The notes under the pieces: model-generated
Database searches by the model: none
Told to the model about the DNA's origin: nothing
The model's input: only the letters and a program-made list of their open reading frames with translations
DNA from: Promicromonosporaceae bacterium
GTDB taxonomy: Bacteria > Actinomycetota > Actinomycetes > Actinomycetales > Cellulomonadaceae
Length of the DNA: 64,000 bases
Direction: 5' to 3'
Assembly (NCBI GenBank): GCA_009783295.1
Contig: WRHK01000018.1
Span: forward strand, 1 to 64,000
Program-made: the position numbers and the translations under genes
Shown here: positions 7,441-16,508 of the stretch, piece after piece
Position numbering within the stretch: position 1 is the stretch's first letter
Layout: each line of letters starts with the position of its first letter

Positions 7441-9369
7441 CTACTTGGCGGGAGCCAGCCAGCCGGCGCGGGCGCTGCCCCAGCCGGTCTCGCTGTCCCA
7501 GCCGGTCGCCACCTTCAGCGTGGTGGTCGCCCCGTTGAGGGTGCGGACCGAGTAGACGTAGCCGGCCGACGCGTCGACGCTGTTGACGAAGTCGACGCGG
7601 ATCACGCCCTGGTCGACGCCGGCACCGGTCACGTCAGCGAACCCGCTGTGGTCCGCGTAGATCCGCGGGTTGAGCAGGCCGAGGCCGGTCTTGCTCGCCT
7701 GGATCTTCAGGGCCGTCATGCCCGCGAAGAGCGGCGACGCGAGGCTCGTCCCGCCGATGCGGTAGGAGTCGTACTTGACGCCGTCCGGGAACGTCTGCGT
7801 CTGGCCGACGAGCATGCCCGTGTTCGGGTCGCCGTCCATCGAGACGTCCGGCACGGCACGGCCACCGTTGGGGCTCACGATGCCCGCGGCGACCTGGTAG
7901 TCCGGCTCGGCGATGTTGCTCGAGTACCCGCCGCCGCCGCCGTACAGGAAGGCGGCCGCCAGCGACCAGGCGCCGTCGGCCAGCGAGTCCTTCGACGTCT
8001 GCCAGCCGGTCTCGGCGTGGATGACACCCGGGGCCGTGATCTCGGTCGAGGTGCCGCCGACGGCCGTCACGTACGGGTCGGACGCCGGGTAGTCGGTCTG
8101 CGGGGTGCCCAGGACGGTGGCGTCGTCGCCGTTGTCGCCGGAGGAGAAGAGGTAGCTGATGCCCTCGACCGCACCCTGCAGGAACGCCGCCTCGTAGGCC
8201 GCCTTGACGGACGGCTTGGTGGCGTCGCCCGCGTCACCCCACGAGTTGCTGACGATCTGGACCTTGGCCTCGTCGTTGATGCGGCTGAACGTGTCGAGCA
8301 GGTCGGTGTCGAAGCAGCTCTTGCCCGCGTAGTAGCGGACGTTCGCGGCCGGGGCCATGGCGTGCACGGCCTCGACGTCGAGCGTCTCCTCGCCGTACCA
8401 GCCGGCGGCGTCGCACTGGTGCGAACCGCCGTTCACCCGCGTGTACGAGCCCGGCAGGCTCTGCGTGAACTGGCCCGCCGTGAACGGCTTGTCACCGGTC
8501 TGGGTGGCGTAGGCGTTCGCGTCGGACTCGATGGTGGGCGAGGCGTACGCGTCGGTGATGGCGACCGTGACCCCGGCGCCCGTGAGCGAGGCGGCGGCCC
8601 CGGCCTCGTACGCGCCGCGCAGCTGCGGGCCCGTGTACCCGCACGGGGCGAACGGCAGGGTCGCGCCGTTGAGCTGCGGCAGGACGGTGCCGTCCGGCGT
8701 CGCGGCGTTGGCCGGCGTCGTGTCGCCGTACCACGTCGAGCACGGGGCGGCGTTGCGGAAGCCCGCGCTGGGCGGCGCCGGCTTCTGCGTGAGCGGCGCC
8801 GTGACCTCCGGCGTCGTGTCGAGCCCCGACACGGCCAGGACGTCGCCGGCGACGGCGTCGGGTGCGCTCAGATCGCTGGTCGGCGCCTGGACGGTCTGGC
8901 CGTCGTGGGAGTAGTTCGCGATGGTGACGCTGAAGGCCTTCTGCGCGGCGGCAACGCTGCCGGTCACGTCGAGGTAGCGCCCGTGCGACTCCTGCCCGGA
9001 GACCTTGAGGCCCGCGCCGGTGAGCCAGCCGGTGACGGCGCTGACCGTGGCCGACGTCGGGTCGTACTGGGCGTGGTACTGGGCCGGGGTGAGGAACTTG
9101 CCCTGCTGGGCCGAGCCCGGCGTCGACACGGCCTTGGCCTGGGCGGCCAGCGCGTCGAGGCCGCCGCGCGGCGTCAGGTAGACCCGCACCTGGACCGCGG
9201 CGTTCGACGACGGGGTGCCCACGCGCTTGCCGTGGGCGAGCCAGCCGGGTGCCGACTGGGGGATGTGCCGCGAGCTGGGTGCGGCGGCCTGGGCGGGCGC
9301 GACGGCCGCGAAACCCAGGGCGAGAGCGGACGTGACGATCAGCGTGCCTACTGCGGTATGTCTACGCAT
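7441..9369 (-). CDS. Secreted S53 family (sedolisin/kumamolisin-type) serine peptidase
   Basis: This 642-aa secreted acid-type protease carries a signal peptide (residues 1-28, ending PAQA). A pro-kumamolisin activation domain follows (about 40-190, with VRVYLTPRGGLDALAAQ and KFLTPAQYHAQY). The catalytic domain shows the S53 triad: Glu327 and Asp331 four residues apart in EETLDVE, and Ser542 in GGTSLASP. SSGDNGD (about residue 415) supplies the oxyanion Asp. A C-terminal calcium site is suggested by DVTGAGVDQG. The gene is monocistronic, with GGAGA upstream of ATG 9369. S53 enzymes act at low pH on extracellular protein, which suits a saprophyte. Confidence 0.93.
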   Translation of the reverse strand: MRRHTAVGTLIVTSALALGFAAVAPAQAAAPSSRHIPQSAPGWLAHGKRVGTPSSNAAVQVRVYLTPRGGLDALAAQAKAVSTPGSAQQGKFLTPAQYHAQYDPTSATVSAVTGWLTGAGLKVSGQESHGRYLDVTGSVAAAQKAFSVTIANYSHDGQTVQAPTSDLSAPDAVAGDVLAVSGLDTTPEVTAPLTQKPAPPSAGFRNAAPCSTWYGDTTPANAATPDGTVLPQLNGATLPFAPCGYTGPQLRGAYEAGAAASLTGAGVTVAITDAYASPTIESDANAYATQTGDKPFTAGQFTQSLPGSYTRVNGGSHQCDAAGWYGEETLDVEAVHAMAPAANVRYYAGKSCFDTDLLDTFSRINDEAKVQIVSNSWGDAGDATKPSVKAAYEAAFLQGAVEGISYLFSSGDNGDDATVLGTPQTDYPASDPYVTAVGGTSTEITAPGVIHAETGWQTSKDSLADGAWSLAAAFLYGGGGGYSSNIAEPDYQVAAGIVSPNGGRAVPDVSMDGDPNTGMLVGQTQTFPDGVKYDSYRIGGTSLASPLFAGMTALKIQASKTGLGLLNPRIYADHSGFADVTGAGVDQGVIRVDFVNSVDASAGYVYSVRTLNGATTTLKVATGWDSETGWGSARAGWLAPAK

Positions 9370-9619
9370 GGGAACGAATCTCCGATCGGTGGATTTCGAT
9401 CGCTGTGGCGACGTGTGGGCAAGTTAGCGCCGATACGCGCTGAGCGCACTAGTTCTGGCGAAGCCGATGTGCCAGGTTGCGCTGCACATTCAGGCAGACG
9501 TCATCTCCCGTTCAGACCCCGATCGCCTGCGCGGAAGGGCGCGCCCCTAGGTTCGGGCGGTTGCCGCGTCACATGCGGCACGCCGCACACCCGTTCCACA
9601 GCCATGGAGGTGGGCTCCG

Positions 9620-12484
9620 ATGCCCTCGACCGGAAGGCGGCGCCTCGTGCTCGCCGCAGCCACCACGACCGCGACGTGCGTGATCGGCGCAGGGCTCTGC
9701 GCCCCCGCGTTCGCGAACACCGCCGGCACCGGGCTCGTCATCAGCGAGGCGTACGTCAACGGCGGCTCCGCCGGCGCGGCGTTCGTCAACAAGTTCGTCG
9801 AGCTCTACAACCCGACGTCGTCGTCGGTGGACCTCGCGGGCGACACGCTGCAGTACCGCGCCCCCACCAGCACCGTGACGCCGTCGGGCTCGCAGGTCTT
9901 CGCGCTGAGCGGCACCGTCGCGGCGCACGGCCACTTCCTGGTGCAGCTGCCGAGCAACGGCGCCAACGGCGCGGCGCTGCCGACGCCGGACCTCAGCACC
10001 GGCGGCAGCATCAACCCGGGCGCGGGCGGCGGCACGCTCTATGTCGCGGCGAGCGGGACCGGGGTGCTGCCCACCGACCCGAGCGTGATCGACAAGATCG
10101 GCTGGGGCACCAGCAACTCGCCCGAGGGCACGGCGCCCACCGGCAACTCCGTGACGCTGAGCTACCAGCGCAGCACCAACGGCGCCGACACCGACGACAA
10201 CGCCACGGACTTCCAGGTCGCGGCCCCGACGCCCCAGGACTCGGGCGACCAGACAGGCGGCGGCACGACGCCCCCGGACGACGGCGGCGGCACTCCCGTC
10301 TCGATCGCCGACATCCAGGGCACCACCGACGCGTCGCCGTACGTGGGCCAGACGGTCACCACCGAGGGCGTCGTCACGGCCGACTACCGCACCGGCGGGT
10401 TCAGCGGCTTCTTCCTGGAGACCGGTGGCGCGGGCGGCACGGCCGCGCAGGACGCCACGCCCGGCCGCTCCGACGCAGTATTCGTCTACGGCTCGATCTC
10501 GGCCGGCCAGGTGAAGGTGGGCGACAGCGTCTCCGTCACCGGCCAGGTCCAGGAGTTCAAGGGCGAGACCGAGATCGGCTCGCCGACGGTGACCCCGCTC
10601 GCCGCCGCGCTGCCCGCGGTGCAGCCCGACGTGCTCGCCTGGTCGGACCTGACCACGGACGCGCAGAAGGAGGCCCACGAGGGCGAGCTGATCGCCCCGC
10701 AGGGCGCCTTCACCGTCAGCGACAACTACGACGCCAACTGGTACGGCTCGTTCACCCTCGCCGCCGGCACCACGCCCCTGCGCCAGCCCACCGACGCCGG
10801 CACCGCCGGCTCCGACGCCGCGAAGGCCGTCGCCGCCGACGACGCCGCACGCACCATCACCCTGGACGACGGCGCCAGCACCAACTTCAGCTCGGGCGCC
10901 AACGCCAACATCCCGCTGCCGTGGCTCACTCCGGGCAACCCGGTGAGCGTCGGCGCGGCAGTCACCTTCCACGCCCCGGTGGTGCTCGACTACCGCAACA
11001 GCCTCTGGAACTTCCAGCCCACCGCCCCGGTCACCGACGACGGCGCCGCCGTCGCCACGTTCAGCGACGTGCGCGCCGCGAACCAGCAGCCCACCGCCAC
11101 CGGCGGCGACGTGCGGCTCGCGACGTTCAACGTCGAGAACTACTTCCCGATGACGGGCAAGCGGTTCGTCGACGGCGGCCTCGGCACGTGCACCTACTAC
11201 ACCGACCGCCAGGGCAACCGCATCGCGGTCAACACCTGCACCACGACGGACGGCCAGGCAGGCCCCCGCGGTGCCGCCGACGACGCCAGCTTCCAGCGCC
11301 AGCAGGCCAAGATCGTCACCGGGATCAACCGCCTCGGCGCGAGCATCGTCTCCCTCGAGGAGGTCGAGAACTCGGCCAAGTTCGGCGAGCCGCGCGACAC
11401 GGCGCTCGCGGGCCTGGTGGACGCGCTCAACGCCGCCGCCGGCGCCGACGTCTGGGCGTACGTGCCCTCGCCGTCGGCCGACCAGCTGCCGCCGCTCGCC
11501 GGGCAGGACGTGATCCGCACGGCGTTCATCTACAAGCCCGGAGCGGTGACCCCCGTGGGCGACTCGACCGTGCTGGCCGACGAGTCCGGTGACGGCCAGC
11601 CCTTCTCGATCGCCCGCGAGCCGCTCGCCCAGGGCTTCACGAAGGCGAACGCCTCCGACGCCGACAGCTTCCTGGTGGTGGCGAACCACTGGAAGTCGAA
11701 GGGCGCCGACTCCACCGGCCTGTACCCCGGCGACGCCGAGGACACCTCGTCGCCCGCCGTCGACCAGGGCGGCTTCAACGCCACGCGCGTCCACGAGGCG
11801 CAGGACACGGTCGCGTTCGCGAACACGGTGGCGGCCACGCTCGGCACCGACCGGATCTTCCTGCTCGGCGACCTGAACTCGTACACGCACGAGGACCCGA
11901 TGGAGGCGCTCTACGCCGCCGGCTACACCGACCTCGGCAGCACCTTCGACCCGTCGGAGCAGACGTACTCCTACAACGGGCTCGAGGGCTCCCTCGACCA
12001 CGTGCTCGCCAACCCGGCCGCGCTGGCCATGGTCACGGGCGCGGACGTGTGGCAGATCAACGCGCAGGAGTCCGTCGCCTTCGCCTACAGCCGCTTCAAC
12101 TACAACGCGACGCAGCTGTTCAGCGCGACCGACCCCTTCGCGGCCTCCGACCACGACCCGGTGGTGGTCGGCCTGACCCTCCCGGCGCCCGCCGTCTGGA
12201 CCGCCGGCAAGGCCTACGGCGCCGGCGACCTGGTCACCTACGACGGGTCGATCTGGCAGGCGCAGTTCTACACGCAGGGCGACGTGCCCGGCGCCTCGAA
12301 GAAGGTGGTCTGGGCCCAGCTCGCCACGGCCGCCGACGGCACCACGGACTGGACGCCGACGCGCGCCTTCACGAGGGGCGACGTCGTCGAGCACGACGGC
12401 GTGAGGTACATGGCGCAGTGGTGGACGCAGGGCGACGAGCCCGGCGTCGCCGCCAAGAAGCAGCCGTGGACGCCGCTGAGCTAG
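9620..12484 (+). CDS. Secreted ExeM/NucH-type nuclease with LTD domain and two CBM5/12 modules
   Basis: This 954-aa secreted protein has a signal peptide (residues 1-33) and starts at the ATG 8 nt after GGAGGT. A lamin-tail domain spans about 38-195 (ISEAYVNGGSAGAAFVNKFVELYNP). An OB-like segment covers about 228-330. An endonuclease/exonuclease/phosphatase domain covers about 495-855, with NVENYF, LEEVEN, VANHWKSKG, LGDLNSY and SDHDPVVV as the metal and catalytic motifs. Two tandem C-terminal modules (about 858-905 and 912-954; WTAGKAYGAGDLVTYDGSIWQAQFYTQG is split between copies) are CBM5/12 chitin- or cellulose-binding type. The likely role is degradation of extracellular DNA for phosphate or nitrogen. 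Fusion to CBM5/12 modules would hold the nuclease on polysaccharide. Confidence 0.9.
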   Translation: MPSTGRRRLVLAAATTTATCVIGAGLCAPAFANTAGTGLVISEAYVNGGSAGAAFVNKFVELYNPTSSSVDLAGDTLQYRAPTSTVTPSGSQVFALSGTVAAHGHFLVQLPSNGANGAALPTPDLSTGGSINPGAGGGTLYVAASGTGVLPTDPSVIDKIGWGTSNSPEGTAPTGNSVTLSYQRSTNGADTDDNATDFQVAAPTPQDSGDQTGGGTTPPDDGGGTPVSIADIQGTTDASPYVGQTVTTEGVVTADYRTGGFSGFFLETGGAGGTAAQDATPGRSDAVFVYGSISAGQVKVGDSVSVTGQVQEFKGETEIGSPTVTPLAAALPAVQPDVLAWSDLTTDAQKEAHEGELIAPQGAFTVSDNYDANWYGSFTLAAGTTPLRQPTDAGTAGSDAAKAVAADDAARTITLDDGASTNFSSGANANIPLPWLTPGNPVSVGAAVTFHAPVVLDYRNSLWNFQPTAPVTDDGAAVATFSDVRAANQQPTATGGDVRLATFNVENYFPMTGKRFVDGGLGTCTYYTDRQGNRIAVNTCTTTDGQAGPRGAADDASFQRQQAKIVTGINRLGASIVSLEEVENSAKFGEPRDTALAGLVDALNAAAGADVWAYVPSPSADQLPPLAGQDVIRTAFIYKPGAVTPVGDSTVLADESGDGQPFSIAREPLAQGFTKANASDADSFLVVANHWKSKGADSTGLYPGDAEDTSSPAVDQGGFNATRVHEAQDTVAFANTVAATLGTDRIFLLGDLNSYTHEDPMEALYAAGYTDLGSTFDPSEQTYSYNGLEGSLDHVLANPAALAMVTGADVWQINAQESVAFAYSRFNYNATQLFSATDPFAASDHDPVVVGLTLPAPAVWTAGKAYGAGDLVTYDGSIWQAQFYTQGDVPGASKKVVWAQLATAADGTTDWTPTRAFTRGDVVEHDGVRYMAQWWTQGDEPGVAAKKQPWTPLS

Positions 12485-12497
12485 TCACCCGGAACCA

Positions 12498-12536
12498 GCG
12501 CGAAGGCCTCCGGAGCGTCTCCGGGGGCCTTCGCGC
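12498..12536. terminator. Bidirectional terminator after the nuclease gene
   Basis: An 18-bp stem (12498-12515 with 12519-12536, one G-T pair) with a 3-nt loop lies between the converging nuclease and TMEM175 genes. Confidence 0.85.
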
Positions 12537-12552
12537 GTTCAGTCGGAGCGGG

Positions 12553-13170
12553 TCACGCCCCCGCCGGCCGTTCCGGGAGCAGCAGGCGCTCGATGCGCCG
12601 GTCGGGCACCAGCCACACCAGGGCCACCGCCACGTAGAAGCCGAGGGCCACCCAGATCGGGCCGTCGAGCCCCGACCGGCTGAACGACGCAGCGACGATC
12701 CCGCCCACGTAGGCCAGCGGGGAGAACCACCCCTTGAGGTCGCGGCCCAGCGCCGTGCGCAGCGGCCCGCCCTCGGGCTCGTTGCGCACGATCACCCGCT
12801 GGAGCACGAAGTACGCGACCGCCGCCGTCAGCAGGTTGAGCCCGAACGCGATCACCGGGACGCGCGAGAAGTGGGTCGAGTCCATCCACGCGGTGCTGAA
12901 CGGGAACAGCGACAGCCAGAACAGCAGGTGCAGGTTGGCCCAGAGCACCCCGCCGGTGACCCGCTCCGTCAGCTGGAACACGTGGTGGTGGTTGTTCCAG
13001 TAGATGCCCACGTAGACGAAACTCAGCAGGTAGGTGAGCATCTGGCCCGCGGTGGTGTGCCACAGGGCCGCGAGGTCGTTCCCGGCCGGCACGCGCAGGC
13101 CGAGCACCATGATCGTGATGATGATGGCGAGCACGCCGTCGCTGAACGCCTCGAGCCTGCTGGTCGGCAC
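12553..13170 (-). CDS. TMEM175 family potassium channel-like protein (DUF1211)
   Basis: This 205-aa membrane protein begins MPTSRLEAFSDGVLAIIITIMVLGL, the RxxxFSDGxxAIxxTxxxL signature of TMEM175 family helix 1. Five further hydrophobic segments follow, giving the usual six-helix bacterial form. Bacterial members form tetrameric potassium-selective channels in the cytoplasmic membrane. It is a single gene, converging with the nuclease gene and divergent from the alcohol dehydrogenase gene. Nothing in the sequence shows regulation. Confidence 0.88.
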   Translation of the reverse strand: MPTSRLEAFSDGVLAIIITIMVLGLRVPAGNDLAALWHTTAGQMLTYLLSFVYVGIYWNNHHHVFQLTERVTGGVLWANLHLLFWLSLFPFSTAWMDSTHFSRVPVIAFGLNLLTAAVAYFVLQRVIVRNEPEGGPLRTALGRDLKGWFSPLAYVGGIVAASFSRSGLDGPIWVALGFYVAVALVWLVPDRRIERLLLPERPAGA

Positions 13171-13282
13171 GCGGCCAGCCTAGGCGACGGCCCGGCGATC
13201 AACGCCCGCCACGGCGGGGCTGCTCCCCGCGTCACCTCCCTACCGTGGCGGGCACCCGCCCGCGGCTCATGGAGGAGCGCAG

Positions 13283-14338
13283 ATGAAGGCCATCGTCTAT
13301 CACGGTCCTGGTCACAAGGAGTGGGAGTCGGTCCCCGACCCCGTGATCCTGGCGCCCACCGACGCGATCGTGCAGATCGACACGACCACGATCTGCGGCA
13401 CCGACCTGCACATCCTCAAGGGCGACGTGCCCGCCGTGACGCCCGGCCGCGTGCTGGGCCACGAGGGCGTCGGCACCGTCGTCGCCGTCGGGTCCGCCGT
13501 GACGTCGGTGGCCCAGGGCGACCGCGTCATCGTGTCGTGCATCTCCTCGTGCGGCCGCTGCTCCTACTGCCGCAAAGGCATGCCGTCGCACTGCCTCGGC
13601 ATGGGCGGCCTCGGCTGGGTGCTGGGCCACCTCATCGACGGCACGCAGGCCGAGTACGTGCGCACCCCGTTCGCCGACACCAGCCTCCACAAGGTGCCCG
13701 ACGCCCTCACCAACGAGCAGGCCGTCATGGTCTCCGACATCTTCCCCACCGGGTTCGAGATCGGCGTCCAGTACGGCGACATCAAGCCGGGCGACGTCGT
13801 CGCCGTCGTCGGCGTAGGGCCCGTGGGCCTCGCCGCCGTCGCCACCGCGAAGCTCTACGGCCCGTCCAAGGTGATCGCCGTGGGGCGCTCGCGGCCTCGC
13901 ATCGACCACGCGCTGGCCATGGGGGCCGACGTCGGCGTCTCGACGCGCGACGACGGCTGGGTGGACGCCGTGCTGGCCGAGACGGACGGCCTGGGCGTCG
14001 ACGTCGTCATCGAGGCCGTGGGCGTGCCCGGCACGCTCCAGGACTGCTTCCGCATCGTGCGCCCCGGCGGGCACGTCGCGAACGCGGGCGTGCACGGCGC
14101 GCCGGTGTCGTTCCCCATGGAGGACCTCTGGATCCAGAACCTGAGGATCACCACGGGCCTGGTCGACGCGACGTCCTCGCAGATGCTCATCGACCTCATG
14201 GTGGGCGGCCGCCTGCACCCGGAGCAGATGGTCACGCACCGGTTCGCGATGTCGGAGTTCCTCAAGGCGTACGAGGTGTTCGAGGACGCCCCGCGCTGGG
14301 ACGCCCTCAAGGTGGCCGTCCACCGCGACGACCTCTGA
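13283..14338 (+). CDS. Zinc-dependent alcohol dehydrogenase (MDR superfamily)
   Basis: This 351-aa protein has the zinc-ADH pattern. CGTDLHILKGDVP holds the catalytic Cys and GHEGVGTVVAVG carries the next catalytic ligand region. Four structural-zinc cysteines lie in CISSCGRCSYCRKGMPSHC (about residues 90-110). The NAD(P) Rossmann motif is VVGVGPVGLAAVATAKL (about residue 175). The start follows GGAGGAGCGCAG. The subfamily with a long 'LGWVLGHLIDGTQAEYVR' segment acts on varied secondary or aromatic alcohols, so the substrate is uncertain. It stands alone and converges with the SGNH hydrolase gene 4 nt away. Confidence 0.9.
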   Translation: MKAIVYHGPGHKEWESVPDPVILAPTDAIVQIDTTTICGTDLHILKGDVPAVTPGRVLGHEGVGTVVAVGSAVTSVAQGDRVIVSCISSCGRCSYCRKGMPSHCLGMGGLGWVLGHLIDGTQAEYVRTPFADTSLHKVPDALTNEQAVMVSDIFPTGFEIGVQYGDIKPGDVVAVVGVGPVGLAAVATAKLYGPSKVIAVGRSRPRIDHALAMGADVGVSTRDDGWVDAVLAETDGLGVDVVIEAVGVPGTLQDCFRIVRPGGHVANAGVHGAPVSFPMEDLWIQNLRITTGLVDATSSQMLIDLMVGGRLHPEQMVTHRFAMSEFLKAYEVFEDAPRWDALKVAVHRDDL

Positions 14339-14342
14339 CCCC

Positions 14343-15290
14343 TCAGACCGGCCGGGGGGCGTGGCTCTCCGGCCGGTCGGGCGCGCGGCCGCGCACGTCG
14401 TCGGCGACGGCGCGCACCAGGCCGGGCAGGAAGTCGCGCCCGCGCTTGAGGCACCACGGGATGCCGGCGACCAGCAGCCACAGTGCGCGCGAGCCGAACG
14501 ACGGCGGCGCCGGCATCTCGGGAAGCGCGGCGACGAGCGCGTCGACGACCCCGGGCCCCGGCGGGGGCGGCAGCTTGGCGCCCGGCGCCACGGCCACCAC
14601 GGGCTCGACGCCGGGGACGGTCAGCACGCCGGCGCGCCCCAGGGACACGGCGGCGTCCGCGGCGAGCCGCCGGTGCGCGAGCGCCGACGGGTGCACCCGG
14701 TCGGCGTGCCAGGCCGTGGGCCCCAGGTCGCGGGCGGCCCCGCCGATGTCGACCACCACGACCACGCCCTGTCGGGGCCGGCGGTTGCCGGGGCCGCGCC
14801 GGGCCGCCGCGATCTGCTCGACCGTGCGCGGGCGGGCCGCCTGGGCGACCGCGTCGACCGCCTCGTTGACGGCCGCGACGCGGTCCCGCATCACGCGCCG
14901 CACGGTGCTGGGCATGAGCTCGAACAGCCCGATCGCGGGCAGGCGGGCGAGCACCACGGAGCACCCGCAGTCGCGCAGGGCCGTCACGGCCGTCGACAGG
15001 TCGCGGGCCACGTCGAACGCGGAGAAGTCGGAGCGGAGCACGTCGTTGCCGCCCACCACCAGGGTGGCGACGTCGGGCATGAGATCGAGCGCGTGGGGCA
15101 GCTGGTCGGTGACCACGTGCCGGGTGCGCGCGCCGTTGCGGGCCAGGTTGGTGAAGCTGCGCGCCCCCGCCAGGTGTGCGAGGTGGGCGGCCCAGCCGGC
15201 GCCGAGGGGGGCGTCGTCGTCGGCGGAGTCGCCCACGCCCGCGCTGATCGAGTCGCCGAGGGCCACGAACACGGGCCCGCGCGAGGTCAT
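14343..15290 (-). CDS. SGNH/GDSL-family hydrolase
   Basis: This 315-aa protein has the SGNH blocks ALGDSISAGVGD (nucleophile Ser in block I), VVGGNDVLR (block III, GxND) and WHADRVHPSALAHRRLA (block V, Asp-x-x-His). It has no signal peptide. Its ATG overlaps the stop of the upstream glycosyltransferase gene by 4 nt, so the two are translationally coupled. Family members are esterases, lipases and acyl- or deacetyl-transferases. Next to two lipid-glycan glycosyltransferases, a role in acyl trimming of a glycolipid is plausible but inferred. The C-terminal 60 residues (PSFGSRALWLLVAGIPWCL) may associate with membrane. Confidence 0.88.
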   Translation of the reverse strand: MTSRGPVFVALGDSISAGVGDSADDDAPLGAGWAAHLAHLAGARSFTNLARNGARTRHVVTDQLPHALDLMPDVATLVVGGNDVLRSDFSAFDVARDLSTAVTALRDCGCSVVLARLPAIGLFELMPSTVRRVMRDRVAAVNEAVDAVAQAARPRTVEQIAAARRGPGNRRPRQGVVVVVDIGGAARDLGPTAWHADRVHPSALAHRRLAADAAVSLGRAGVLTVPGVEPVVAVAPGAKLPPPPGPGVVDALVAALPEMPAPPSFGSRALWLLVAGIPWCLKRGRDFLPGLVRAVADDVRGRAPDRPESHAPRPV

Positions 15291-16507
15291 GCGGGCACCC
15301 GTGCGAACGCGCGGACCGGGGCCCCGTGGATGGCGAGCATGGCCTCGCCGGCGGCGGCCCACCCGAACAGCTCGGCGCGCGCCCGGGCGGCGGCGCGGCG
15401 CGCGGGGACGGGCCGGTCCAGCACCTCGTGCAGCGCCAGGGCGAGCGCCTCGGGAGACGGCGCGGCGACGGCCCCCGCGCCCCCGACCACCTCGGGCAGC
15501 GCGGAGGTCGCCGAGGCGACGACGGGCGTGCCGGAGGCCAGCGCCTCGAGAGCGGCCAGCCCGAACGTCTCGACGGGCCCGGGCGCGACCACCACGTCGG
15601 CGGACGCGAGCAGGGCCGCCACGCGCGACCGGTCGGGCACGAACGAGAGGAACGCCGCAGGCACGCCGCGGCGGCGTGCGCGCTCCTCGAGCGTGCGCGC
15701 CAGCGGCCCCGACCCGGCGACGGCCAGGCGCGCGGGGCGCCCGTCGGCGCGCAGACGTGCGACGGCGTCGATCGCCAGGTCCACGCGCTTCTCGCGCGAG
15801 AGCCGGCTCATCACGACCACCAGGGCTTCGCGGTCGGGCGCGAGGCTCGCGCGCACGGCGGCGGAGCGGCGCTCCGGGTCGAACGTGGCGAGGTCCACGC
15901 CCAGCGGCACGCGGTGCAGCGGCGGCACGGCGCCGGGGAGCCCGGGGATGCCGTGCGTGGCCCGGCCGCGGCGCAGGTCGGCGAGGCGCTCGGCCTCCCC
16001 GGCGGCGAACGCCGTGGTGGCCACGAGGCGGTCGAACAGGGGCAGCGTGCGGCCGTTGTGCCGGTCGGCGAGCGTGCGCATGCCCGCCCCGACGGGGGCC
16101 TTCACGGGCGCGGCGCCCCAGCCCGGGCCGAACGCGCGCAGCACGCCGTCGACCCGCTCGTGCAGCCACAGCACCGACGGCACGCCCACCTCCCGCGCCC
16201 ACGTCCCCAGCGACGTGAGCGTGGTGCGGTCGGACACCTCGAGGCGGTCCGGGGCGAGCTGGTCGAGCAGCCGCCGCACGGCCGCCGGGCGCGTGATCAG
16301 GCGGTACCCGCCCATGCCCGGCACCAGGGGCGCGGTGACGGTGACGACCGGCACGCCGTCGTGCCACGAGACGGAGTCCTCCGCCCCGGGCACCACGAGC
16401 ACCGGGTCGTGCCCGTGCGCGCGGTACTGGCGCGCGAGCCCGTGCATCGCGGTGCGGATGCCGCCCGAGCGGGGCCCGTAGAAGTTCGCGACGTGCACGA
16501 TCCGCAC
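15287..16507 (-). CDS. GT4-family glycosyltransferase (second of a pair)
   Basis: This 406-aa protein starts at the GTG at 16507, which has GGAGGTGTGAC directly upstream; the frame stays open above it but reads as shadow. The N-terminal Rossmann domain opens VRIVHVANFYGPRSGGIRTAMHGL. The C-terminal domain carries VVVMSRLSREKRVDLAI and the nucleotide-sugar EX7E motif region PVETFGLAALEALASGTPVV, all typical of GT4. Its start lies 1 nt after the stop of the MgtA-like gene and its stop overlaps the SGNH gene, so three genes form one unit. The donor is probably GDP-mannose or UDP-sugar and the acceptor a lipid. Confidence 0.88.
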   Translation of the reverse strand: MRIVHVANFYGPRSGGIRTAMHGLARQYRAHGHDPVLVVPGAEDSVSWHDGVPVVTVTAPLVPGMGGYRLITRPAAVRRLLDQLAPDRLEVSDRTTLTSLGTWAREVGVPSVLWLHERVDGVLRAFGPGWGAAPVKAPVGAGMRTLADRHNGRTLPLFDRLVATTAFAAGEAERLADLRRGRATHGIPGLPGAVPPLHRVPLGVDLATFDPERRSAAVRASLAPDREALVVVMSRLSREKRVDLAIDAVARLRADGRPARLAVAGSGPLARTLEERARRRGVPAAFLSFVPDRSRVAALLASADVVVAPGPVETFGLAALEALASGTPVVASATSALPEVVGGAGAVAAPSPEALALALHEVLDRPVPARRAAARARAELFGWAAAGEAMLAIHGAPVRAFARVPA

Positions 16508-16508
16508 G

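Noticed and set aside
9569..12394. 941-codon reverse-strand frame opposite the nuclease gene
   Set aside because: Shadow composition and no domains; the forward frame is a complete secreted nuclease.
12049..16218. Very long forward frame across four reverse-strand genes
   Set aside because: Composition is dominated by Arg and Pro and the reverse strand has overlapping genes with clear motifs.
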